From Alphaproteobacteria bacterium (GTDB lineage Bacteria; Pseudomonadota; Alphaproteobacteria; ATCC43930; CGMCC-115725): a DNA stretch of 23,751 nt. Made by a program: the position numbers and the translations under genes. Position 1 is the first letter of the stretch; every line of letters starts with the position of its first letter. The DNA is taken from assembly GCA_028866355.1 (NCBI GenBank), contig JAGWIH010000004.1, positions 1 to 23,751 of the forward strand, written 5' to 3'. Below, in pieces: positions 15,817-23,528 of the stretch. The notes under the pieces were generated by a model. The model saw only the letters and a list, made by a program, of their open reading frames with translations, was not told the origin of the DNA and did not search any database.

Positions 15817-15987
15817 TCATTCCGCGCGGCGAGCTTCGACGGCTTCGAGAATGCGGCGCCGGCCACTGTCATCGAGCGTCGGCCAAGCTGCGATTTCCGC
15901 CAGGCTCCGCCAACAGCCGCGGCACAGGCCGGTACGCGGATCGACCGTGCAGACCCGGATGCAAGGCGACGCGACCGCGTCGGTCAC
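15817..15987 (-). CDS. DUF1289 Cys4 microprotein
   Basis: A 56-aa protein of the DUF1289 family. The start is GTG 15987, inside the 4-nt GTGA overlap with the end of the DUF4340 gene; the longer frame upstream is only the shadow of that gene. The sequence gives Cys9, Cys13, Cys22 and Cys25 in the pattern SPCIRVC...DPRTGLCRGCWRSLAEIAAW, the hallmark of the family and suggestive of a zinc or Fe-S site. No function is established. It is easy to miss because of its size and GTG start, and appears translationally coupled to the upstream gene. Confidence 0.85.
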   Translation of the reverse strand: MTDAVASPCIRVCTVDPRTGLCRGCWRSLAEIAAWPTLDDSGRRRILEAVEARRAE

Positions 15988-17015
15988 GACGGCTTGGCCG
16001 GCTCGATCAGGCCCGCGAGCGTGGTCTTGAACAGACCGGTTTTGTAATCGGGAAAAGCGAAAAGCCAGCCGTGCACCTTGGCGTTGATCGCTTGTGCCTT
16101 GGCGGCGGCGGCGCCAGAACCGGCGGCGACGATCCGCACCCAGCTCGTCTTGCCTTGATCGGCAATATCGAGCGTCACGGTCAAACCGTCGAAAGTCGTA
16201 AAGCGTGCATGCGCGACGCCGCTCGTGGGCCACGTGAATGCCGTCGCCGGCCGTACGTCGGCAAGCTCGAGCGACGCCAAGGCGCCCGCTGGCTCAGCCA
16301 GCGGGTCGCCGTCCTTGAGTTTCTTGCCTTTCGGAATCGGCGACGCCAGACGGAACTTGTCCCCGGCCGCGGTGCGCACGATCGCGACCGCTCGGGCATC
16401 GGCCGCGATGAAGACCGCCTCCTTGATCGAAGCCGCCGGCACGTCGAACAGGGTTTTATCGAGCCAAATGCTGTTGTCGCCGGTGAAACCGAGCGAGCCG
16501 CGCGCAAGCCAGCTCTGGATGTCGCCCGGTTTGCGCACGTAGAGCCCGTCATCGCCACCGCCGAGTTCGTCGTATTTACTATTACCGGCGACGACGTCGG
16601 CCATCAGCTTGCCCTTGGCGTCGGCAACCGTGACGAGCGTCGATTTGGACGCGGCCTTGCCTGCATCTTCGACTCCGAGGCGCGGGTAAAGCGCGGGCTC
16701 GCGCGTCTTGGGCTCGACATAACGGAGTTCAGCGAGACCAAGCAGCAAGTGCCGCACGTGCGTCGCATCGGCGGGCCAGCCGCCCTTGTCTTCGACCTGC
16801 CAGCCGTCGCCCGCGCGCTTCAACGTCACTTTCTCTGTGCCGTGAACCATCGTGACGCGATCGATCGAACCCAATTGGTGGCCGAGCTGAGGAAAAACGA
16901 GCGTGCCGACGAGCGGATCGCTTTGCGCCGACGGACCGCCGACGCTCGACACCACCGCCAACACGACGGCCAGCACGGTAACGGCAAGCAAGATGAGCAG
17001 ATGGCGCTGTCGCAT
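15984..17015 (-). CDS. DUF4340 membrane-anchored protein of the Gld-like ABC cassette
   Basis: A 343-aa protein from ATG 17015 with a GAGGG ribosome site 6-10 nt upstream. It has a single N-terminal membrane helix (about 5-24, after MRQRH) and a large soluble, likely periplasmic remainder. It resembles DUF4340 proteins: a repeated beta-rich pattern with VEDKGGWPADATHVRHLLLGLAELRYVEPKT, then SWLARGSLGF and a second unit around KEAVFIAADARAVAIVR. DUF4340 genes normally follow GldG-like genes, as here (14 nt downstream of that gene). The role is unknown; it may be an accessory for the exporter. Confidence 0.82.
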   Translation of the reverse strand: MRQRHLLILLAVTVLAVVLAVVSSVGGPSAQSDPLVGTLVFPQLGHQLGSIDRVTMVHGTEKVTLKRAGDGWQVEDKGGWPADATHVRHLLLGLAELRYVEPKTREPALYPRLGVEDAGKAASKSTLVTVADAKGKLMADVVAGNSKYDELGGGDDGLYVRKPGDIQSWLARGSLGFTGDNSIWLDKTLFDVPAASIKEAVFIAADARAVAIVRTAAGDKFRLASPIPKGKKLKDGDPLAEPAGALASLELADVRPATAFTWPTSGVAHARFTTFDGLTVTLDIADQGKTSWVRIVAAGSGAAAAKAQAINAKVHGWLFAFPDYKTGLFKTTLAGLIEPAKPS

Positions 17016-17029
17016 GCTGTCCCTCTGCC

Positions 17030-18955
17030 TCAGCCGGTTTCCGCCCGACGTTGCCGGCGGCGGAGCCGCACGGCGCCGATCACCAGAGCGGCAAGCGCAA
17101 CCAAAATCGGGATGAGCGCGATATCGAAGAACTCAACCCAGTTCTGCAGCCGGTCGATGTCTTCGCGCTCGGCAAGCTGCACCTGCCGCAACTGCCGGCG
17201 CGTCGTCAGCAGCTGGGCGCGGAAATTTTCGATCGTTTCATTCTGCGCGGCATCGACGGCGCCAGCCTGGTGCGCGCCTTTATCCCGCAAATCCTTCAAC
17301 TTCTGCTCGGTGTCCTTCAGCTTATCCTCGAGCCCCTTTTCGCTTGCTTGGTACCGCGTGTCGGCAGCGCGCTGAATGTTTTGCACCAGCGTAAAGGGCC
17401 GCACCGCGGTGCCGCGGCTGCGCAGGCCGATAAGATCGGTGCCGCCGGCGAGGACGTCGATCGCATCGGTGACGAAATCGCCGTTGCTGGCCTCCGGCAC
17501 GACGACTCGTTGACCGAAGAAGTTCTGAGCTTGGACCCAGAAGCGGTCATCGAGGATATCGGTGTCGGCGACGGCGACGACATCGATCGGCTTGACCGCG
17601 ATCTTGACCGGCGCCGACGGTGGCACTGCGTCCTTCTTATCTGCCGCCGCGGTCTTGCTCTGATCGTTGCTCTTGGGCGGACCATCCGGGAAAGCGGTCG
17701 TGGCCGGACCCGTGATCTGCGCGGCAATGACCAGCTTCTTGCCGTCCGATTTGAAGCTGGCAAGTAACGCGGCCGGATCGGGCGTTTGGAATTTATCCGC
17801 CGGAATTTCCATCGAGTCCGTCGAAGTGGTGATCAGCGGCGCGAACGTGGTTTTGGCACCCGGCAGCTTTTCAAGCACGCCCGGCGTCGCAACGTTGATC
17901 TGTGACAAATCGGCGGTGATGGGGTTGTCACGGCTGAGACTGTCGGTCTTGAGCTCCAGCCAGCCGACATAGTCGACCGCCTGGACATTGGTGTCGGTGC
18001 CGGCGTTGACGCGCTCGGCGTTGGCGCGGTCGGCCGCGACCATCTTCGGCACCATACGCAAGCCCCACGCGGCGAACAGCTTATCGAGATTGCTGTCGTT
18101 CGGCGTGCCCGGCGGATTGATCTGGCTCGGATGGAGGCGCTGCGTTTCCGAATCCGGATCGACGAACACCAATGCCCGACCGCCTTTGAGAACGAATTGG
18201 TCGATGGCATAGAGCGTTTTGTCCGACAGCTTCTGCGGATGCACCAGCACCAGCACGTCGACGTTGCGCGGCACCGTCGAGAAATCCGTGCCGAGCGTCC
18301 GGACGTCATAGAGCTGCTGCATCTGCGCAAGCACCGCATAGGGCACGAGCGGACGGCCCTGCATCGCCGCCATCAAATCGCCTTCGAGCGGCAGCTGCGT
18401 CGCTAAGCCGACGACGGTCTTGTGCGGATTGGCGAGGCCGGCGATCAGCTTAGTCAGGTCGTATTCGAGAAAACGTTCCCGATCAGTCTGAAAGAACGGA
18501 ATGATCGCCTCGTCGTCCGTCGAATTGGTGCCGGCGAGACCGAAATAGACCGGTGTGCCGGTTTGATCGAGCGGCGCGCCCTGGAGTCCGAAGGCCACGG
18601 CGCGATCCTCGACCGGCGAAAACGGCTCGGGATCGAGCATTTGCAGCACGATCTTGCCTTTTGCTACGGCGGCATATTGCTGCAACAACTCGCGCACGCG
18701 ATCGGCGAAGACGCCATAGCTGGGGACCTCGCGGCCGAGCCGCGGCGAATAATAGAACCGCAACGTGATCGGCTCGGTGATCTTCGCGAGCGTGGTCCGC
18801 GTCGCTGGCGACAGCGTGTAGAGACCCTCCTGCGTCAGATCGACCCGCAGATTGGCGAGCCAGTTGCCGGCGACGACGTTGACCGCAACGAACAGGACGA
18901 CTGCGGCGGCGAGCGACGCGAGCGCGGCGGTGCGGCGGGACATTTGACGGTTCAT
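17030..18955 (-). CDS. GldG-like ABC transporter auxiliary membrane protein
   Basis: A 641-aa protein from ATG 18955 (8 nt after the permease stop); TTG 18967 would overlap that stop and ATG 18943 is also in frame. Layout: N-terminal membrane helix (about 10-34), then the family segment NLRVDLTQEGLYTLSPATR, a large extracytoplasmic domain with VLQMLDPEPFS and VLVLVHPQKLSD...FVLKGGRALVFVDPDSE, a coiled-coil-like charged stretch (about 540-605, rich in K/E/Q/R heptads), and a C-terminal helix (about 610-630) followed by RLRRRQRRAETG in the cytosol. This matches the ABC-type gliding-motility auxiliary family (GldG, PF09822 type). GldG is needed for gliding in Flavobacterium; in proteobacteria the role is unknown. 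Confidence 0.86.
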   Translation of the reverse strand: MNRQMSRRTAALASLAAAVVLFVAVNVVAGNWLANLRVDLTQEGLYTLSPATRTTLAKITEPITLRFYYSPRLGREVPSYGVFADRVRELLQQYAAVAKGKIVLQMLDPEPFSPVEDRAVAFGLQGAPLDQTGTPVYFGLAGTNSTDDEAIIPFFQTDRERFLEYDLTKLIAGLANPHKTVVGLATQLPLEGDLMAAMQGRPLVPYAVLAQMQQLYDVRTLGTDFSTVPRNVDVLVLVHPQKLSDKTLYAIDQFVLKGGRALVFVDPDSETQRLHPSQINPPGTPNDSNLDKLFAAWGLRMVPKMVAADRANAERVNAGTDTNVQAVDYVGWLELKTDSLSRDNPITADLSQINVATPGVLEKLPGAKTTFAPLITTSTDSMEIPADKFQTPDPAALLASFKSDGKKLVIAAQITGPATTAFPDGPPKSNDQSKTAAADKKDAVPPSAPVKIAVKPIDVVAVADTDILDDRFWVQAQNFFGQRVVVPEASNGDFVTDAIDVLAGGTDLIGLRSRGTAVRPFTLVQNIQRAADTRYQASEKGLEDKLKDTEQKLKDLRDKGAHQAGAVDAAQNETIENFRAQLLTTRRQLRQVQLAEREDIDRLQNWVEFFDIALIPILVALAALVIGAVRLRRRQRRAETG

Positions 18956-18963
18956 CGCCGGCT

Positions 18964-19698
18964 TCAATCCGCTTTTTTCAGCTCGACGATGATGGCATTG
19001 GCATAAAGGAACAACGCGATCACCGACACGAAGAACACCGCGTCGGGCATCTCGATCACGCCGCGCATGATCGCATTGAAATGTGTCAGGAAGCTGAGCG
19101 ACGCGACGACGTTAATCAGCCCCGTCGGCGCCCACGGCGTCAGGAAGCCCAGGACGATCGGCGAACCGCTGACGGTGAAGATGAAGCAAGCGGCGGCGGT
19201 GATAACGAAGGCGATGACCTGATTTTTGGTCAGCGCCGAAAGCGCCGCGCCGATCGACAGGAACGCGCCGGCCATCAGCAGACTGCCGATATAACTCGCC
19301 AGAATCACGCCGTTATCGGGATGGCCCAACACGTTGACGGTAATCCAGAACGGAAAGGTCAGCGCCAGAGCGATCGCGGCGAAGGCCCAGGCCGCGAGGA
19401 ATTTGCCGAGTACGGCGGCACCGATGGAGACAGGTAGCGTCAGGAAAAGCTCGATCGTGCCACTCTTGCGCTCCTCCGCCCAAAGCCGCATCGCCAGCGC
19501 TGGAATCAGGACCAGATAGAGCCACGGATGGTAGTTGAAGAACGGCAACAGATCCGCCTGGCCGCGATCGAAGAAATTGCCGACAAAGAACGCCAGCGCA
19601 CCCGCCATGACCAGGAAGATGACGATGAACACGTACGCCAGCGGCGTCGTGAAATAACTCGCCAGCTCGCGTCGGAAGATGACCCAGGTGGAATGCAC
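18964..19698 (-). CDS. ABC-2 type permease, GldF-like
   Basis: A 244-aa membrane protein of the ABC-2 permease family. The start is GTG 19698 (MHSTWVIFRRELASYF), with GAGG 6 nt upstream and no ATG in frame. Six hydrophobic helices are visible at about 20-40, 58-72, 98-122, 130-155, 160-180 and 220-238. The cytoplasmic segment RLWAEERKSGTIELFLTLPVS (about 71-91) is the conserved ABC-2 coupling region seen in GldF/NosY-like proteins. It starts 7 nt after the ATPase stop and its stop is 8 nt from the GldG-like start, so the three are one operon. Confidence 0.9.
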   Translation of the reverse strand: MHSTWVIFRRELASYFTTPLAYVFIVIFLVMAGALAFFVGNFFDRGQADLLPFFNYHPWLYLVLIPALAMRLWAEERKSGTIELFLTLPVSIGAAVLGKFLAAWAFAAIALALTFPFWITVNVLGHPDNGVILASYIGSLLMAGAFLSIGAALSALTKNQVIAFVITAAACFIFTVSGSPIVLGFLTPWAPTGLINVVASLSFLTHFNAIMRGVIEMPDAVFFVSVIALFLYANAIIVELKKAD

Positions 19699-19705
19699 GG
19701 GCGCC

Positions 19706-20638
19706 TCAAGTCGTGATCGTGCGGAAAACTTCGTCGAGGCGGCCGCGTTCGACGCTCAGTCCGCGGACGGCCCAGCCCGCCGTTCGTACCAGGTCGGTGA
19801 CTTCGCCGACGATAGCCTGGCCGCCACGCGGCAGGACCAGAAGCGCCCGGTCGCCGGTTTCGTCGACCCGTTCGACCGCGGCCACGCCCGGCAGCCGGCG
19901 CAAGGCGGTTTCGGCTTCGTCATGCCCGGCCGCGAGACTGACGCGCACCGCATTGTGGAGACGCGAACGCGCGGCGAGTTCGACCGGCGTGGCATCTGCC
20001 AGAAGCCGGCCGGCGGCGATGACGATTGCCCGCGAACAGACGGCATCGACCTCTTCGAGAAGGTGCGTCGAAATGACGATCGCCTTTTCGGCCGCGAGCG
20101 CCCGGATGAGTGTGCGGACTTCGTGCTTTTGGTTGGGATCGAGCCCATCGGTCGGCTCATCGAGGATGAGCACATCGGGATCGTGTAGCAGCGCTTGCGC
20201 CAGGCCAACGCGGCGCTTGAATCCTTTGGACAAGGTTTCGATCGGCTGTTCCATCACCGACGCGAGCGCGGTGCGCGCCACTGCTAGCTCGATTCGCCGT
20301 TTGGCTTCGTCGCCGACGAAGCCGCGAATTTCGGCGATGAAGCGCAGGAAACTGCGCGGCGACATGTCGGGATAGGCGGGCGCGCCTTCGGGCAGGTAGC
20401 CGATGTGCCGTTTGGCGACGATCGGATCGGCAACGATGTCCGCGCCGCAAACCACGGCGGTGCCATCGGTCGGCGCGAGGAAGCCGGTGATCATTTTCAT
20501 GGTGGTCGATTTGCCCGCGCCGTTCGGGCCAAGAAAGCCGAGCACCTCGCCGCGTCCGACTGCGAACGAGACGTGATCGACCGCCAGGATGGGGCCAAAG
20601 CGGCGCGTGAGATCGCGAACCTCGATCATCCCGGCCAT
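19706..20638 (-). CDS. ABC transporter ATP-binding protein, GldA-like
   Basis: Nucleotide-binding subunit of the ABC-2 exporter, 310 aa from ATG 20638 (MAGMIEVRDLTRRFG), with GGAG 6-9 nt upstream; in-frame starts further upstream have no such site. Walker A GPNGAGKST (37-45), YLPE at the Q-loop position with Glu in place of Gln (81-84), signature LSKGFKRRVGLAQ (136-148), Walker B VLILDEPTDGLD, and switch His202 in STHLLEE. The Y-L-P-E loop and L-S-K-G signature are those of the GldA/NatA-type group. The C-terminal ~90 residues carry the usual extension. First gene of the cassette, with a possible promoter at 20701-20729. Confidence 0.93.
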   Translation of the reverse strand: MAGMIEVRDLTRRFGPILAVDHVSFAVGRGEVLGFLGPNGAGKSTTMKMITGFLAPTDGTAVVCGADIVADPIVAKRHIGYLPEGAPAYPDMSPRSFLRFIAEIRGFVGDEAKRRIELAVARTALASVMEQPIETLSKGFKRRVGLAQALLHDPDVLILDEPTDGLDPNQKHEVRTLIRALAAEKAIVISTHLLEEVDAVCSRAIVIAAGRLLADATPVELAARSRLHNAVRVSLAAGHDEAETALRRLPGVAAVERVDETGDRALLVLPRGGQAIVGEVTDLVRTAGWAVRGLSVERGRLDEVFRTITT

Positions 20639-20700
20639 CGAGACTCCGGTTGCGGTTGGGATACGCATAATTGCGGTACCGTGGGGCGCCATCTGCGGCG

Positions 20701-20729
20701 ATTTACGCCGTCAAATCAAGCATGTTCAA
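20701..20729 (-). promoter_or_regulatory. Candidate promoter for the Gld-like ABC operon
   Basis: On the minus strand TTGAAC (20729-20724), 17 nt, then GTAAAT (20706-20701; 4 of 6 match to TATAAT), about 60 nt upstream of the ATPase ATG. It lies in the only noncoding gap (20639-20780) before this operon. Assigned by eye. Confidence 0.3.
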
Positions 20730-20780
20730 AAGCGCAGCGGACACTTAATTCACTGTAATGTCGTGGGCGACGCGGCCGCG

Positions 20781-22499
20781 TCAGCCGGTCGCCAGTCGCG
20801 TCGCGGAACCGGCGGCGCCGACGACGCGCTCGGCCGGCAGGACGACGGTCACGACCGTGCCCTCGCCGACCCGACTTTGCAGCGTGATCTCGCCGCCGTG
20901 CAACCGGACAAGTCCGCGCGTGATCGACAAGCCGAGCCCAGTGCCCTCGATCTTGCGGTGCGCCTCGCCGCGGACGCGCTCGAACGGACGGAACACCCGC
21001 TCGATCGAGTCCGCGGGAATGCCGACGCCGGTATCCGAAACGCGGATAACCGCGTCGCCGCGTTCGCCCAACGTGACCGTCACGCCGATTTCGCCGCCTT
21101 CCGGCGTGAATTTGACTGCGTTGGAGAGGAGATTGAGCAAGATTTGGCGCATGACCTTGGAGTCTGCCTTGACGATCAAATCATTCACCCCGCCGGTGGC
21201 GATTTTGATCGACTTCGCCCGCGCCAGTATTTCGATCAGCGCGACCGCGTCCTCAATCGCCGTCGCCAACGCCATGCGCTCCTCGCGCAATTCAATCCGG
21301 CCGGCTTCGATCTTCGCCATTTCGAGCAGATCATCGATCAACGCCAAAAGATGCTCGCCACTCGACTGGATGAGACGCGTGTAATCGCCGTATTTCTTGT
21401 CATTCAGCGGTTCGCGCACCTGCGCGTTGATCAACGACGAGAAGCCGATGATGGCGTTGAGCGGCGTGCGCAACTCGTGGCTGGTCTTCGCCAGGAACAT
21501 CGACTTGACCTTGTTTGCGTCCTCGGCCTCGCGCCGCTCGCTCATTAGCGCGACGATCGTCAGCACGTTCATCGCCAGCAGCACGACCAACGTGCCGACG
21601 AGCTGAAGCGGATTGGCAAGCGCATGATTCTGAAACGGTCCGAATCCGGCGACGGTGCCGGCCGTTGCGACGATCGCGACCAGCGACACCAGCGTATAAG
21701 CGGAGCGCAGCGACATGCGCAGCGCGATCCACGACAGCGGCACGACAAGCAGGAACGGAAATGCCGATCGGATATAGGTCCCGCGCAGTGGCGGTGTCAG
21801 GAAGAGAATGACGCTGACGACGGCGATCCAGCCCCAGACCGTCATATCGCGCCGGCTGAACCCGGCGAGCGCGCCCACCAGCTGCAATTCGGGTTCCCGT
21901 TCAAGACCGAGCCACAGGATCAGCGCGGGCGCGAGATAGAGGGTTCCGCCGCTATCAGAAAGCCACCAGTTCACCCAGATCGAGTAGAATAACGACAGAT
22001 CGGGATGCCGCAGCGTTTCGGCAATGGCGCCGCCCGTCGCGGTGATCGCCGGATTGAGGAAGGTTGTGCAGACGAGAAAGGCCAGCACGCCGGCGAACGA
22101 CGTGAACAAGCCGCCGCGCGGCCGCAGCCGCCGCAGGACCACGGCGCCGATCACCGGACCGAGTCCGTTGGTGATCGAAATCACCGTCGTGATATAAAGC
22201 GCCGGCGCGAACAGCAGGTCGTTGGCGAGCAGCGACCCTAGAAAAATGCCGGGGAAAAGGCGCGGACCGCCGACCATCGCCGCCACCATGGCAATGCCCG
22301 CCGGCAACCAGATCGGCGCGGGAAAGAGACCGTAGGCGGCGAAAAACCGGGCAACCGCGATGCCGAGGAGGAAGTACAGCCCAGCGACCACGACGTTGGC
22401 GACCAGCCACCCCGCCAAGCCGCGCTCGTCAATCGCGGCGAGATGCCACAGGCTTCGTTCTAGTGCCCTTGCATCCCGGTTATCCCGATCAACCGACAT
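20781..22499 (-). CDS. MASE1-type membrane sensor histidine kinase
   Basis: A 572-aa sensor kinase from ATG 22499. Residues about 30-320 form a multi-helix membrane sensor of the MASE1 type (WLPAGIAMVAAMVGGPRLFPGIFLGS and VNWWLSDSGGTLYLAPALI are typical). A short linker (SERREAEDANKVKS) leads to the dimerisation/phosphotransfer domain with His341 in KTSHELRTPLNAIIGF. The ATPase domain has the N-box NLLSNAVKFTPEGG (Asn460), G1 SDTGVGIP (about 488-495), F-box VFRPFERV and G2 EGTGLGLS (about 518-525). There is no PAS, HAMP or receiver domain, and no response regulator beside it, so its partner is elsewhere. The signal is unknown. It is on the same strand as the ABC operon but separated by 142 nt, and 76 nt after the DUF169 gene. 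Confidence 0.93.
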   Translation of the reverse strand: MSVDRDNRDARALERSLWHLAAIDERGLAGWLVANVVVAGLYFLLGIAVARFFAAYGLFPAPIWLPAGIAMVAAMVGGPRLFPGIFLGSLLANDLLFAPALYITTVISITNGLGPVIGAVVLRRLRPRGGLFTSFAGVLAFLVCTTFLNPAITATGGAIAETLRHPDLSLFYSIWVNWWLSDSGGTLYLAPALILWLGLEREPELQLVGALAGFSRRDMTVWGWIAVVSVILFLTPPLRGTYIRSAFPFLLVVPLSWIALRMSLRSAYTLVSLVAIVATAGTVAGFGPFQNHALANPLQLVGTLVVLLAMNVLTIVALMSERREAEDANKVKSMFLAKTSHELRTPLNAIIGFSSLINAQVREPLNDKKYGDYTRLIQSSGEHLLALIDDLLEMAKIEAGRIELREERMALATAIEDAVALIEILARAKSIKIATGGVNDLIVKADSKVMRQILLNLLSNAVKFTPEGGEIGVTVTLGERGDAVIRVSDTGVGIPADSIERVFRPFERVRGEAHRKIEGTGLGLSITRGLVRLHGGEITLQSRVGEGTVVTVVLPAERVVGAAGSATRLATG

Positions 22500-22575
22500 C
22501 GCATCCCCGCGTCAAATCATAACGCAGCCGACCGCGTGAATGAAGCGCGGCTAAGGACGGCGCAGCCAACGGTGC

Positions 22576-23307
22576 TCAGGCAATCGCCGGAAAGCGTGCG
22601 GCATCCTCGCGGGCGTAAGCCGTGACGCGGAGGTCTGCGGCTTGCACGCTTTTGAGTCGCTCGACCAACTCGGTCAGCCGGTGACCGGGCACGGCGCACG
22701 TAATTTCCGAATCGGGAATGCCGGTACGCTGGCGACTCAGCGCACAGCCTGTCGATGCGGCCAGCACGCCATGCTCCTTGGCGATCGCAATAATGTGGCA
22801 TTGCGGTTTGCCTTCGAACCGAAGGTCGGGATAGGCCGTATGTACTTTCATTAACTGCTTTCCGTCGAGGCGCACGAAAACCACGTCCGGATGGAGAGTC
22901 GTCTCAGTCAGCGGGCCATAGACGATCGCACCCGGCTTGCGCGCGACGGTGGTGATCTTGGGAAAGATTTCAGGCGCCACCCAATTCGCATTGACGAGGT
23001 TGGCGACGTCGACGCCTTTCGCCGCTTCGGCGAGTGTTTTGAAACCGTGTGTCAGACTGCCGACGCTACAATTCCCGTGATCGACCGCGATGGTCGCGAA
23101 CTGACGCCGTGTTGCCATCACCCAGAAGACGCATCCGGCGGAGACCGCTCCGGTGCGTCCATCCGGGGTCGGCGGCGGGAAGGCCCAATCCGGACGCGCG
23201 ACGTCCGGCGGCAGCGCATCGACAAAACTGATCGCGACCGGCGGCACTTCGAGCCCAAGCAGATCGACGAGCGTCTGACCGAGTCGCACATAATCCGTCT
23301 TCGCCAT
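22576..23307 (-). CDS. DUF169 family cysteine-rich protein
   Basis: A 243-aa soluble protein from ATG 23307 (MAKTDYVRLGQTL), with GGGGAG about 9 nt upstream. It fits DUF169: the N-terminal LVDLLGLEVPPVAISFVD, then five cysteines in family positions: Cys59 (SAGCVFW), Cys80 (DHGNCSVGSLTHGF), Cys170 (KPQCHI), Cys188 (STGCALSRQRTG) and Cys204 (EITCAVPGHR). The Cys/His pattern suggests a metal or Fe-S cofactor. No biochemical function is established that I know of. No signal peptide. The kinase gene follows 76 nt downstream; whether they form one transcript is unclear. Confidence 0.85.
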   Translation of the reverse strand: MAKTDYVRLGQTLVDLLGLEVPPVAISFVDALPPDVARPDWAFPPPTPDGRTGAVSAGCVFWVMATRRQFATIAVDHGNCSVGSLTHGFKTLAEAAKGVDVANLVNANWVAPEIFPKITTVARKPGAIVYGPLTETTLHPDVVFVRLDGKQLMKVHTAYPDLRFEGKPQCHIIAIAKEHGVLAASTGCALSRQRTGIPDSEITCAVPGHRLTELVERLKSVQAADLRVTAYAREDAARFPAIA

Positions 23308-23528
23308 GCTTTCTGCTCCCCACACCCGGCGACGCGCTTCAGCCGGGCTCGTTGTTTGGTTATCGCTTGATTAATTGCCGCTCAGCTTCAGGGGCAACCT
23401 CGTGAAAGTCAACGCTAAATGCCTGAAAACCCGTGTTAAAGCGGCGTGTATTTGTCAGCCATCGCATGCCTCGTCGCGACCGTCGACTTAAGCAATTTCC
23501 AACCGGCCGGCCGTTAGGATCGGCGGCG

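Noticed and set aside
15792..17375. A 527-codon plus-strand open frame opposite the DUF1289, DUF4340 and GldG-like genes
   Set aside because: Arg/Ala-rich without recognisable motifs, spanning three real minus-strand genes; a GC-bias shadow.
20769..20782. A 14-bp perfect palindrome (gacgcggccgcgtc) at the end of the kinase gene as a terminator
   Set aside because: It has no natural loop, overlaps the stop codon and is not followed by a T-run on the minus strand; GC-rich palindromes of this size are common in such DNA.
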